Shown here: positions 1 through 11,173 of the stretch, piece by piece
Numbering within the stretch: the stretch's first letter is position 1
How the letters are laid out: each line of letters begins with the position of its first letter
Source of the DNA: Calliopsis andreniformis
Taxonomy: Eukaryota; Arthropoda; Insecta; Hymenoptera; Andrenidae
Length of the DNA stretch: 64,000 bases
Direction: 5' to 3'
Assembly (NCBI RefSeq): GCF_051401765.1
Contig: NW_027480505.1
Location: 1,488,001-1,552,000 of the forward strand
The notes under the pieces: generated by a model
What the model was told of the DNA's origin: nothing
Databases searched by the model: none
Seen by the model: only the letters and a program-made list of their open reading frames with translations
Position numbers and translations under genes: made by a program

Positions 1-718
1 TTATACAATGGAAAGACTGTTCTATTTATTTTGCATTTTATGCTTCGGGCGTTGACTTCTAAGGCCCTACCTATTCCATCTGGTGGAGCAACACCCTAGC
101 GTGAAGCCTAGGTTGCCCGGAACGTAGAAATGACCATTACTTCCACACTGTTTGCAAATATACATTATATACGATGGAAAAGCTGTTGTACTTATATTGT
201 AATTTATGCTTCTGGCGTTGACTTCTTAGGCCGTAACTATTTGATCTGGTGGAGCACCGCCCTAGAGTGAAGCCTAGGTTGCCCGGAACGTAGAACATAC
301 CATTACCTTCACACTGGTTGCAATTATTCCTGTAGTACGATGAAAAGACTGTTGTATTTTTATTGTATCTTATGCTCATGGTGTTGACTTCTAAGGCCCT
401 AACTATTCGATCTGGTGGAGCAACGCCCTAGAGTGACGCCTAGGTTGCCCGGAACGTAGAAATAACCATTACTTTCACAATGTTAGCAACTACTCATTTT
501 ATACGATGGAATAACTGTTGTATTTATATTGTAATTTATGCTTCTGGCGTTGACTTCTTAGGCCCTAACTATTTGATCTGGTGGAGCACCGCCCTAGAGT
601 GAAACAAAGGTTATCCGGAACGTAGGAATGACCATAACTTTACCACTGGTAGTAATTATTCGTTTTATGCAATGGAAAAACAGTTATATTTATATTGTAT
701 CTTATGCTTCTGGCGTTG
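1..718 (+). repeat. Duplicated block A, copy 1
   Basis: These roughly 4.3 monomers are repeated almost base for base at 10,456-11,173 (offset 10,455 bp, 63 monomers minus 3 bp). Shared rare variants include GTAGAACATACCATTACC, TTCCTGTAGTACGATG and AACAAAGGTTATCCGG. Identity stops after GGCGTTGA at 718: this copy continues ATTCTAAGTCC, whereas the downstream copy continues CATCTTAGG as at 2,380. No coding potential is seen; the reverse-strand open frame at 137-379 recurs with the block because the DNA recurs. Confidence 0.9.
558..568. other. 11-bp dyad TTAGG-C-CCTAA (example site)
   Basis: TTAGGCCCTAA is a perfect inverted repeat of five bases around one C, at consensus positions 121-131. It occurs in every monomer of the TTCTTAGGCCCTAAC type; in monomers reading TCTAAGGCCCTAAC one outer pair is broken. 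It lies in the middle of the 40-bp part of the monomer where many of the block joins fall. A role in protein binding or recombination is only a suggestion. Confidence 0.5.
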
Positions 719-1547
719 AATTCTAAGTCCCTAGCTATTCCATCTGGTGGAGCAACACCCTAGCGTGAAGCCTAGGTTGCCCGGAACGTAGAAATGACCA
801 TTACTTTCACACTGTTTGCAATTATTCATTTTATACGATGGAAAAGCTGTTGTATTTATATTGTAATTTATGCTTCTGGCGTTGACTTCTTAGGCCCTAA
901 CTATTTGATCTGGTGGAGCACCGCCCTAGAGTGAAGCCTAGGTTGACCGGAACGTAGAAATGACATTAACTTTCACACTGGTTACCATTATTCGTTTTAT
1001 ATGATGGAAAAGCTGTTGTATTTATATCGTATTTTATGCTTCTGGCATTGACTTTGAAGGCCGTAGGTATTAGATGTGGTGGAGCAACGCCCTAGAGTGT
1101 CGCATGGGTTGCCCGCAACGTAGAAATGACCATTACTTTCACAATGTTTGCAAATATTCATTTTATACGATGGAAAAACTGTTGTACTTATATTGTATTT
1201 TATTCTTCGGGCGTTGACTTCTAAGGACCTAACTATTCGATCTGGTGGAGCAACGCCCTAGAGTGAAGCCTAGGTTGCCCGGGAAGTAGAAATGACCATA
1301 ACTTTCACACTGGTTGCTATTATTCGTTTTATACGATGGAAAAGCTGTTATATTTATATTGCATTTTATGCTTCTGGCATTGAGTTCTCAGTCCCTAGTA
1401 ATTCCATCTGGTGCAGCAACACCCTAGAGTGAAGCCTAGGTTTCCCGGAACGTAGAAGTGACCACTACTTCCACACTGTTTGCAAATATACATTATATAC
1501 GATGGAATAGCTGTTGTACTTATATTGTAATTTATGCTTCTGGCGTT
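719..1547 (+). repeat. Five-monomer block, also at 3,873-4,701
   Basis: The block matches 3,873-4,701 at an offset of 3,154 bp (19 monomers). Diagnostic shared variants are GGCCGTAGGTATTAGATGTG near 1,060, GTCGCATGGGTTGCCCGC near 1,099 and AGTTCTCAGTCCCTAGTAAT near 1,383. The copies part at about 1,547, where this one reads GGCGTTCACTTC and the other GGCGTTGACTTC. A shortened third copy lies at about 17,310-17,820. Confidence 0.85.
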
Positions 1548-3574
1548 CACTTCTTAGGCCCTAACTATTCGATCTGGTGGAACAACGCCCTAGGGTGAAG
1601 CCTAGGTTGCCCGGAACGTAGAAATGACCATAACTTTTACACTTGTAGCAATTATTCGTTTTATACAATCGAAAAACTGTTCTATTTATTTTGTATTTTA
1701 TGCTTCGGGCGGTAACATCTAAGGCCCTAACTGTTTGATCTGGTGGAGCAACGCCCTAGAGTGAAGCCTAGGTTGCCCGGAACGTATAAGTGACCATAAC
1801 TTTCACACTGGTTACCATTATTCGTTTTATGCGATGGAAAAGCTGTTGTATTTATATCGTATTTTATGCTTCTGGCGTTGACTTCTTAGGCCCTAACTAT
1901 TCCATCTGGTGGAACAACGCCCTAGGGTGAAGCCTAGGTCGCCCGGGAAGTAGTAATGACCATAACTTTCACACTGGTTGCTATTATTCGGTTTATACGA
2001 TGGAAAAACTGTTAGATTTATATTGCATATTATGCTTCTGGCATTGAATACTAAGTCCCTAGCTATTCCATCTGGTGGAGCAACACCCTAGCGTGAAGCC
2101 TAGGTTGCCCGGAACGTAGAAATGACCATTACTTTCACACTGTTTGCAATTATTCATTTTATACGATGGAAAAACTGTTGTATTTATATTGTATTTTATG
2201 CTTCTGGCGTTCACTTCATAGGCCCTAACTATTCGATCTGGTGGAACAATGCCCTACGGTGAAGCCTAGGTTGCCCGGAACGTAGAAATGACCATAACTT
2301 TCACACTGGTAGCAATTATTCGTTTTATACAATGGAAAAACAGTTATATTTATATTGTATCTTATGCTTCTGGCGTTGACATCTTAGGCCCTAACAATTC
2401 GATCTGGTGGAGCAACGCCCTAGAGTGAAGCCTAGGTTGCCTGGAACGTACAAATGACCATCACTTTCACACGGGTTGCAATTATTCCTGTTATAGGATG
2501 GAAAGACTGTTGTATTTTTATTGTATTTTATGCTTCAGGCGTTGACTTCTGAGGCCGCAGCTATTCGATGTGGTGGAAGAACGCCATAGAGTGAAGCCTA
2601 GGTTGCCCGGAACGTAGAAATGACCAGAACTTTCATACTGGTTGCAATCATTCGTTTTATAGGATGGAAGAACTGTTGTATTTATATTGTATTTTATGCT
2701 GCTGGCGTTCACTTCTTAGGCCCTAACTATTCGATCTGGTGGAACAACGCCCTGGGGTGAAGCCTAGGTTGCCCGGAACGTAGAAATGACCATAACTTTC
2801 ACACTGGTTGCTATTATTCGTTTTATACGATGGAAAAACTGTTCTTTTTGTTCTGTATTTTATGCTTCGGGCGTTGACTTCTAAGGCCCTAACTGTTTGA
2901 TCTTGTGGAGCAACGCCATTGTGTGAAGCCTAGGTTGCCCGGACCGTAGAAATGATCATTACTTTCGCACTGGCTGCAATTAGTCATGCTATACGATGGA
3001 AAAACTATTGCATTTTTATTGTATTTTATGCTTCTGGCGTTGACTTCTATGGCCCTACCTATTCGATCTGGTGGACCAACGCCCTAGAGTGCAGCCTAGG
3101 TAGGCCGGATCCTCGAAATGGCCATAACTTTCACACTGAATGCTATTATTCGTTTTATGCGATGGAAAAACTGTTATATTTATGTTGTATATTATGCTTC
3201 TGGCGTTGCCTTCTAAGGCACTAACTATTCGATCTGGTGGAGCAACGCCCTAGAGTGAAGCCGAGATTGCCCGGAACGTAGAAATGACCATCACTTTCGA
3301 ACTGGTTGCAATTATTCCTGTTATATGATGGAAAAACTGTTGTACTTTTATTGCATTTTATGCTTCGGGCATTGACTTCTAAGGCCCTAACTATTCAATC
3401 TGCTGAGGCAACGCCCTAGTGCGTAGCCTAGGTTGCCTGGAAAGTAGAAATGCCCATAACTTTCATACTGGTTGCAATTACTCGTTTTATATGATGGAAA
3501 AACTGTTGTATTTATATTGAATTTTATGCTTCTGGCGTTCACTTCCTAGGCCCTAACTATTCGATCTGGTGGAA
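1548..3574 (+). repeat. Single upstream relative of the 11-monomer HOR
   Basis: This stretch carries the same ordered series of variant monomers as the 1,826-bp array further on: CACTTGTAGCAATTATTCG with ACAATCGAAAAAC near 1,650, GGTCGCCCGGGAAGTAG near 1,938, GGTGGAAGAACGCCATAG near 2,571, TTCTTTTTGTTCTG near 2,842 and GATCATTACTTTCGCAC near 2,953. From 1,620 it matches 12,241 onward (offset 10,621) and from about 2,341 it matches 11,136 onward (offset 8,795). It holds one extra monomer (about 3,225-3,390) that the downstream copies lack. It may be the ancestral single-copy arrangement. Confidence 0.8.
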
Positions 3575-6500
3575 CAACGCCCTAGGGTGAAGCCTAGGTT
3601 GCCCGGAACGTAGAAATGACCATAACTTTTACACTGGTAGCAATTATTCGTTTTATACAATGGAAAAACTGTTCTATTTATTTTGTATTTTATGCTTCGG
3701 GCGTTAACTTCTAAGGCCCTAACTGTTTTATCTGGTGGAGCAACGCCCTAGAGTGAAGTCTAGGTTGCCCGGAACGTAGAAGTGACCATAACTTTCACAC
3801 TGGTTACCATTATTCGTTTTATACGATGGAAAAGCTGTTGTATTTATATCGTATTTTATGCTTCTGGCATTGAATTCTAAGTCCCTAGCTATTCCATCTG
3901 GTGGAGCAACACCCTAGCGTGAAGCCTAGGTTGCCCGGAACGTAGAAATGACCATTACTTTCACACTGTTTGCAATTATTCATTTTATACGATGGAAAAG
4001 CTGTTGTATTTATATTGTAATTTATGCTTCTGGCGTTGACTTCTTAGGCCCTAACTATTTGATCTGGTGGAGCACCGCCCTAGAGTGAAGCCTAGGTTGA
4101 CCGGAACGTAGAAATGACATTAACTTTCACACTGGTTACCATTATTCGTTTTATATGATGGAAAAGCTGTTGTATTTATATCGTATTTTATGCTTCTGGC
4201 ATTGACTTTGAAGGCCGTAGGTATTAGATGTGGTGGAGCAACGCCCTAGAGTGTCGCATGGGTTGCCCGCAACGTAGAAATGACCATTACTTTCACAATG
4301 TTTGCAAATATTCATTTTATACGATGGAAAAACTGTTGTACTTATATTGTATTTTATTCTTCGGGCGTTGACTTCTAAGGACCTAACTATTCGATCTGGT
4401 GGAGCAACGCCCTAGAGTGAAGCCTAGGTTGCCCGGGAAGTAGAAATGACCATAACTTTCACACTGGTTGCTATTATTCGTTTTATACGATGGAAAAGCT
4501 GTTATATTTATATTGCATTTTATGCTTCTGGCATTGAGTTCTCAGTCCCTAGTAATTCCATCTGGTGCAGCAACACCCTAGAGTGAAGCCTAGGTTTCCC
4601 GGAACGTAGAAGTGACCATTACTTCCACACTGTTTGCAAATATACATTATATACGATGGAATAGCTGTTGTACTTATATTGTAATTTATGCTTCTGGCGT
4701 TGACTTCTTAGGCCCTAACTATTTGATCTGGTGGAGCACCGCCCTAGTGTGAAGCCTAGGTTGCCCGGAACGTAGAACATACCATTACCTTCACACTGGT
4801 TGCAATTATTCCAGTTATACGATGGAAAAACTGTTGCACCTTTACTGTATTTTAGCTTCTGGCGTTGACTTCATAGGTCCTAACTGTTCGATCTGGTGGA
4901 GCAACGTCCTAGAGTGAAGCCTATGTTGACCGGAACGTAGAAATGACCATAACTTTCACACTGGTTACCATTATTCGTTTTATACGATGGAAAAGCTGTT
5001 GTATTTATATCGTATTTTATGCTTCTGGCGTTGACTTCTTAGGCCCTAACTATTCCATCTGGTGGAACAACGCCCTAGGCTGATGCCTAGGTTGCCCGGA
5101 ACGCAGAAATGACCAGTACTTTCACACTGGTTGCAGATAATCGTTTTATACAATGGAAAAACTGTTCTATGTATTTTGCATTTTATGCTTCGGGCGTTGA
5201 CTTCTAAGGCCCTAACTATTCGATCTGGTGGAGCAACGCCCTAGAGTGAAGCCTAGGTTGCCCGGAACGTAGATATGTCCATAACCATCACACAGGTTGC
5301 AATTATTCGATTTATACGAACGAAAGACTGTTGTATTTATTTTGTAGTTTATGCTTTTGGCGTTGACTTCTAAGGCCCTAACTATTCCATCTGGTGGAAC
5401 GACGCCCCAGGGTGAAGCCTAGGTTGCCCGGAACGTAGAAATGACCAGTTCTTTCACACTGGTTGCAGTTATTCGTTTTATACAATGGAAAGACTGTTCT
5501 ATTTATTTTGCATTTTATGCTTCGGGCGTTGACTTCTAAGGCCCTAGCTATTCCATCTGGTGGAGCAACACCCTAGCGTGAAGCCTAGGTTTCCCGGAAC
5601 GTAGAAGTGACCATTACTTCCACACTCTTTGCAAATATACATTATATACGATGGAAAAGCTGTTGTACTTATATTGTAATTTATGCTTCTGGCGTTGACT
5701 TCTTAGGCCCTAACTATTTGATCTGGTGGAGCACCGCCCTAGAGTGAAGCCTAGGTTGCCCGGAACGTAGAACATACCATTACCTTCACACTGGTTGCAA
5801 TTATTCGTGTTATACGATGGAAAAACTGTTGCACCTTTATTGTATTTTAGCTTCTGGCGTTGACTTCATAGGCCCTAACTATTCGATCTGGTGGATCAAC
5901 GTCCTAGAGTGAAGCCTAGGTTGACCGGAACGTAGAAATGACCAGTACTTTCACACTGGTTGCAGTTATTCGTTTTATACAATGGAAAAACTGTTCTATT
6001 TATTTTGCATTTTATGCTTCGGGCGTTGACTTCCAGGGCTCTAGCTATTCCATCTGGTGGAGCAACACTCTAGCGTGAAGCCTAGGTTGCCCGGAACGTA
6101 GAAATGACAATTACTTCCACACTGTTTGCAAATATACATTATATACGATGGAAAAGCTGTTGTACTTATATTGTAATTTATGCTTCTGGCGTTGACTTTT
6201 TAGGCCGTAACTATTTGATCTGGTGGAGCACTGCCCTAGAGTGAAGCCTAGGTTGCCCGGAACGTAGAACATACCATTACCTAAACACTGGTTGCAATTA
6301 TTCCTGTTATACGATGGAAAAACTGTTGCACCTTTATTGTATTTTATGCTTCTGGCGTTGACTTCATAGGCCCTAACTATTCGATCTGGTGGAGCAACGT
6401 CCTAGAGTGAAGCCTAGGTTGAGCGGAACGCAGAAATGACCATAACTTTCACACTGGTTACCATTATTCGTTTTATACGATGGAAATGCTGTTGAATTTA

Positions 6501-7635
6501 TATCGTATTTTATGCTTCTGGCGTTGACTTCTTAGGCCCTAACTATTCCATCTGGTGGAACAACGCCCTAGGGTGAAGCCTAGGTTGCCCGGAACGTAGA
6601 AATGACCAGTACTTTCACACTGGTTGCAGTTATTCGTTTTACACGATGGAAAAACTGTTCTATTTATTTTGCATTTTATGCTTCGCGCGTTGACTTCTAA
6701 GGCGCTAACTACTCAATCTGTTGGAGCAACGCCCTAGGGTGTATCCTAGGTTGCCCGGAAAGTAGAAATGACCATAACTTTCATACTGGTTGCAATTATT
6801 CGTTTTATATGATGGAAAAACTGTTGTATTTATATTGTATTTTATGCTTCTGGCGTTCACTTCTTAGGCCCTAACTATTCGATCTGGTGGAACAACGGCC
6901 TAAGGTGAAGCCTAGGTTGCCCGCACCCTAGAAATGGCCATAACTTTTACACTGGTAGCAATTATTCGTTTTATACAATGGAAAAATTGTTCTATTTATT
7001 TTGTATTTAATGCTTCGGGCGTTGGCTTCTAAGGCCCTAACTGTTTGATCTGGTGGAGCAACGCCCTAGAGTGAAGCCTAGGTTGCCCGGAACGTAGATA
7101 TGACCATAACCTTCACACAGGTTGCAATTATTCGTTTTATACGGTGTAAAGGCTGTTGTATTTATTTTGTATTTTATTCTTCTGGTGTTGACTTCTTAGG
7201 CCCTAACTATTCGATCTGGTGGAACAAAGCCGTAGAGTGAAGCCTAGGTTGCCCGGAACGTAGAAATGACCATTACATTCACACTGTTTGCGAATTACTC
7301 ATTTTATACCATGGAAAAGCTGTTGTATTTATATCGTATTTTATGCTTCTGGCGTTGACTTCTAAGGACCTAGCTATTCAATCTGGTGGAGCAACGCCCT
7401 AGAGTGAAACATAGGTTACCCGGAACGTAGAAATGACCAGTACTTTCACACTGGTTGCAGCTATTCGTTTTATACAATGGAAAAACTGTTCTATTTATTT
7501 TGCATTTTATGCTTCGGGCGTTGACTTCTTAGGCCGTAACTATTTGATCTGGTGGAGCACCGCCCTAGAGTGAAGCCTAGGTTGCCCGGAACGTAGAACC
7601 TACAATTACCTTCACACTGGTTGCAATTACTCATG
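3575..7635 (+). repeat. Duplicated block B, copy 1 (full-length)
   Basis: About 24.5 monomers recur at 17,018-20,580. The offset steps from 13,443 to 13,111 to 12,945 bp, so this copy has two monomers (around 4,380-4,710) and one monomer (around 5,390-5,560) that the other lacks. Shared rare variants include GATATGTCCATAACCATC near 5,271, ACGAACGAAAGACTG near 5,316, GCAGATAATCG near 5,132 and TTTAATGCTTCGGGCGTTGG near 7,006. The two copies diverge near 7,635 after the CCTACAATTACC monomer. No genes are seen. Confidence 0.87.
7131..7145 (+). other. CENP-B-box-like site, 8 of 9 core bases
   Basis: The 15 bases TTCGTTTTATACGGT match the mammalian CENP-B core pattern TTCGnnnnAnnCGGG at eight of nine fixed positions; the last G is T. 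Most monomers have CGAT here (seven of nine). Seven-of-nine matches are expected by chance fairly often in a 166-bp unit, so the resemblance alone proves nothing. The position (consensus 56-70) is the same in each monomer. Confidence 0.35.
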
Positions 7636-10455
7636 TTATACGATGGAAAAACTGTTGCACCTTTATTGTATTTTATGCTTCTGGCGTTGACTTCATAGGC
7701 CCTAACTATTCGATCTGGTGGAGCAACGTCCTAGAGTGAAGCCTAGGTTGACCGCAACGTAGAAATGACCATAACTTTCACACTGGTTACCATTATTCGT
7801 TTTATACGATGGAAAAGCTGTTGAATTTATATCGTATTTTATGCTTCTGGCGTTGACTTCTTAGGCCCTAACTATTCCATCTGGTGGAACAACGCCCTAG
7901 GGTGAAGCCTAGGTTGCCCGGAACGTAGAAATGACCAGTACTTTCACACTGGTTGCAGTTATTCGTTTTATACGATGGAAAAACTGTTCTATTTATTTTG
8001 CATTTTATGCTTCGCGCGTTGACTTATAAAGCGCTAACTATTCAATCTGTTGGATCAACGCCCTAGGGTGTATCCTAGGTTGCCCGGAAAGTAGAAATGA
8101 CCATAACTTTCATACTGGTTGCAACTATTCGTTTTATATGATGGAAAAACTGTTGGATTTATATTGTATTTTATGCTTCAGGCGTTGACTTCTGAGGCCG
8201 TAGCTATTCGATCTGGTGGAGCAACGCCCTACGGTGAAGCCTAGGTTGCCCGGAACGTAGATATGACCATAACCTTCACACAGGTTGCAATTATTCGTTT
8301 TATACGGTGCAAAGGCTGTTGTATTTATTTTGTATTTTATTCTTCTGGTGTTGACTTCTTAGGCCCTAACTATACGATCTGGTGGAACAACGCCGTAGAG
8401 TGAAGCCTAGGTTGCCCGGAACGTAGAAATGACCATTACTTTCACACTGTTTGCAATTACTCATTTTATACCATGGAAAAGCTGTTGTATTTATATCGTA
8501 TTTTATGCTTCTGGCGTTGACTCCTAAGGACCTAACTATTCGATCTGGTGGAGCAACGCCCTAGAGTGAAGCCTAGGTTGCCCGGAACGTAGTAATGACC
8601 ATAGCTTTTACACTTGTAGCAATTATTCGTATAATACAATGGAAAAACTGTTCTATTTATTTTGTATTTTATGCTTCGGGCGTTGACTTCTTTGGCCCTA
8701 ACAATTCGATCTGGTGGAGCAACGCCCTAGAGTGAAGCCTAGGTTCCCTGGAACGTACAAATGACCATCACTTTCACACGGGTTGCAATTATTCCTGTTA
8801 TACGATGGAAAAACTGTTGCACCTTTATTGTATTTTAGCTTCTGGCGTTGACTTCATAGGCCCTAACTATTCGATCTGGTGGATCAACGTCCTAGAGTGA
8901 AGCCTAGGTTGCCCGGAACGTAGAAATGACAATTACTTTCACACTGTTTGCAATAACTCCTTTTATACGATGCAAAAGTTGTTGTATTTATATCGTATTT
9001 TATGCTTCTGGCGTTGACTTCTAAGGACCTAACTATTCGATCTGGTGGTGTAACGCCCTAGAGTGAAGCCTAGGTTGCTCGGAATGTAGAAATAACCATA
9101 AATTTCACACTGGTTGCAATTATTCGTTTTTTACAATGGAAGAGCTGTTGTATTTATATTGTATTTTATGCCTCTGGCGTGGACTTCTAAGGCCCTAGCT
9201 ATTCGATCTAGTGGAGCAACGCCCTAGAGTGAAGCCTAGGTTGCCCGGAACGTAGAAATGACCATCACTTTCAAACTGGTTGCAATTAATCCTGTTATAC
9301 GATGGAAAAACTGTTGTATTTTTCTTGTATTTTATGCTTCTGGCGTTCACTTCTTAGGCCCTAACTATTCCATCTGGTGGAACAACGCCCTAGGGTGAAG
9401 CCTAGGTTGCCCGGAACGTAGAAATGACCAGTACTTTCACACTGATTGCAGTTATTCGTTTTATACGATGGAAAAGCTGTTAAATTTATATTGCATTTTA
9501 TGCTTCTGGCATTGAATTCTCAGTCCCTAGCAATTCCATCTGGTGGAGCAACACCCTAGAGTGAAGCCTAGGTTTCCCCGAACGTAGAAGTGACCATTAC
9601 TTCCACACTGTTTGCAAATATACATTATATACGATGGAAAAGCTGTTGTACTTATATTGTAATTTATGCTTCTGGCGTTGACTTCTTAGGCCCTAACTAT
9701 TTGATCTGGTGGAGCACCGCCCTAGAGTGAAGCCTAGGTTGCCCGGAACGTAGAACATACCATTACCTTCACACTGGTTGCAATTATTCCTGTTATACGA
9801 TGGAAAAACTGTTGCACCTTTATTGTATTTTAGCTTCTGGCGTTGACTTCATAGGCCCTAACTATTCGATCTGGTGGATCAACGTCCTAGAGTGAAGCCT
9901 AGGTTGACCGGAACGTAGAAATGACCATAACTTTCACACTGGTTACCATTATTCGTTTTATACGATGGAAAAGCTGTTGTATTTATATCGTATTTTATGC
10001 TTCTGGCGGTGACTTCTAAGGACCTAACTATTCGATCTGGTGGAGCAACGCCCTAGAGTGAAGCCTAGGTTGCTCGGAATGTAGAAATAACCATAACTTT
10101 CACACTGGTTGCAATTATTCGTATTTTACAATGGAAAAGCTGTTGTATTTATATTGTATTTTATGCCTCTGGCGTTGTCTTCTAAGGCCCTAGCTATTCG
10201 ATCTAGTGGAGCAACGCCCTAGAGTGAAGTCTAGGTTGCACGGAACGTCGTAATGACCATCACTTTCAAACTGGTTGCAATTAATCCTGTTATACCATGG
10301 AAAAGCTGTTGTATTTATATCGTATTGTATGCTTCTGGCGTTGACATCTAAGGACCTATCTGTTTGATCTGGTGGAGCAACGCCCTAGCGTGAAGCCTAG
10401 GTTGCACGGAACGTAGAAATGACCATTACCTTCACACTGGTTGCAGTTATTCGTT
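7636..10455 (+). repeat. Diverse satellite monomers, partly recurring at 22.2-23.3 kb
   Basis: This is about 17 monomers without a local tandem HOR. Part of it (around 7,747-8,300) recurs at 22,184-22,740 (offset 14,437), and 8,930-9,310 recurs at 22,870-23,250 (offset 13,940; shared TTTATACGATGCAAAAGTTG and GGTGTAACGCCC). An eight-monomer echo links 6,300-6,800 with 7,650-8,150 (about 1,328 bp apart). Around 9,590-9,920 the series resembles 5,600-5,930 (about 3,983 bp apart, shared GGATCAACGTCC). Nothing other than satellite is present. Confidence 0.8.
8294..8308 (+). other. CENP-B-box-like site, 8 of 9 core bases
   Basis: This is the same TTCGTTTTATACGGT variant as at 7,131, in a monomer seven units downstream, followed by GCAAAGGCTG rather than GTAAAGGCTG. 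It is one of only four copies I found with CGGT instead of CGAT or its derivatives. Confidence 0.35.
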
Positions 10456-11173
10456 TTATACAATGGAAAGACTGTTCTATTTATTTTGCATTTTATGCTT
10501 CGGGCGTTGACTTCTAAGGCCCTACCTATTCCATCTGGTGGAGCAACACCCTAGCGTGAAGCCTAGGTTGCCCGGAACGTAGAAATGACCATTACTTCCA
10601 CACTGTTTGCAAATATACATTATATACGATGGAAAAGCTGTTGTACTTATATTGTAATTTATGCTTCTGGCGTTGACTTCTTAGGCCGTAACTATTTGAT
10701 CTGGTGGAGCACCGCCCTAGAGTGAAGCCTAGGTTGCCCGGAACGTAGAACATACCATTACCTTCACACTGGTTGCAATTATTCCTGTAGTACGATGAAA
10801 AGACTGTTGTATTTTTATTGTATCTTATGCTCATGGTGTTGACTTCTAAGGCCCTAACTATTCGATCTGGTGGAGCAACGCCCTAGAGTGACGCCTAGGT
10901 TGCCCGGAACGTAGAAATGACCATTACTTTCACAATGTTAGCAACTACTCATTTTATACGATGGAATAACTGTTGTATTTATATTGTAATTTATGCTTCT
11001 GGCGTTGACTTCTTAGGCCCTAACTATTTGATCTGGTGGAGCACCGCCCTAGAGTGAAACAAAGGTTATCCGGAACGTAGGAATGACCATAACTTTACCA
11101 CTGGTAGTAATTATTCGTTTTATGCAATGGAAAAACAGTTATATTTATATTGTATCTTATGCTTCTGGCGTTG
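10456..11173 (+). repeat. Duplicated block A, copy 2
   Basis: This is a near-exact copy of 1-718. It starts with TTATACAATGGAAAGACTG and includes the AACAAAGGTTATCCGG monomer. The join to the next series lies between about 11,125 and 11,173, a stretch shared by both parents (GGAAAAACAGTTATATTTAT and following). Relative to the first copy, the ten monomers corresponding to 719-2,378 are absent, as expected from an unequal exchange. Confidence 0.88.

Noticed and set aside
8..30. Reverse-strand CENP-B-like match in CCCGGAACGTAGAAA (consensus 11-25)
   Set aside because: It matches seven of nine core bases, but lacks both the central T and the CG of CGAA; at this level chance matches are expected.
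106..111. CCTAGG palindrome as an attachment or regulatory site
   Set aside because: It is simply the conserved six-base palindrome found in nearly every monomer; useful as an AvrII landmark, with nothing to suggest a site-specific role.
137..379. Short minus-strand open frames of 60-80 codons recurring across the window (peptide like FYVPGNLGFTLGRCST)
   Set aside because: They are translations of the satellite itself, recur only where the DNA recurs, shift frame every monomer, and have no promoter, start context or codon-type conservation.
558..568. TTAGG as an arthropod-type telomere repeat
   Set aside because: It occurs once per monomer as part of a dyad and never as a TTAGG tandem run.
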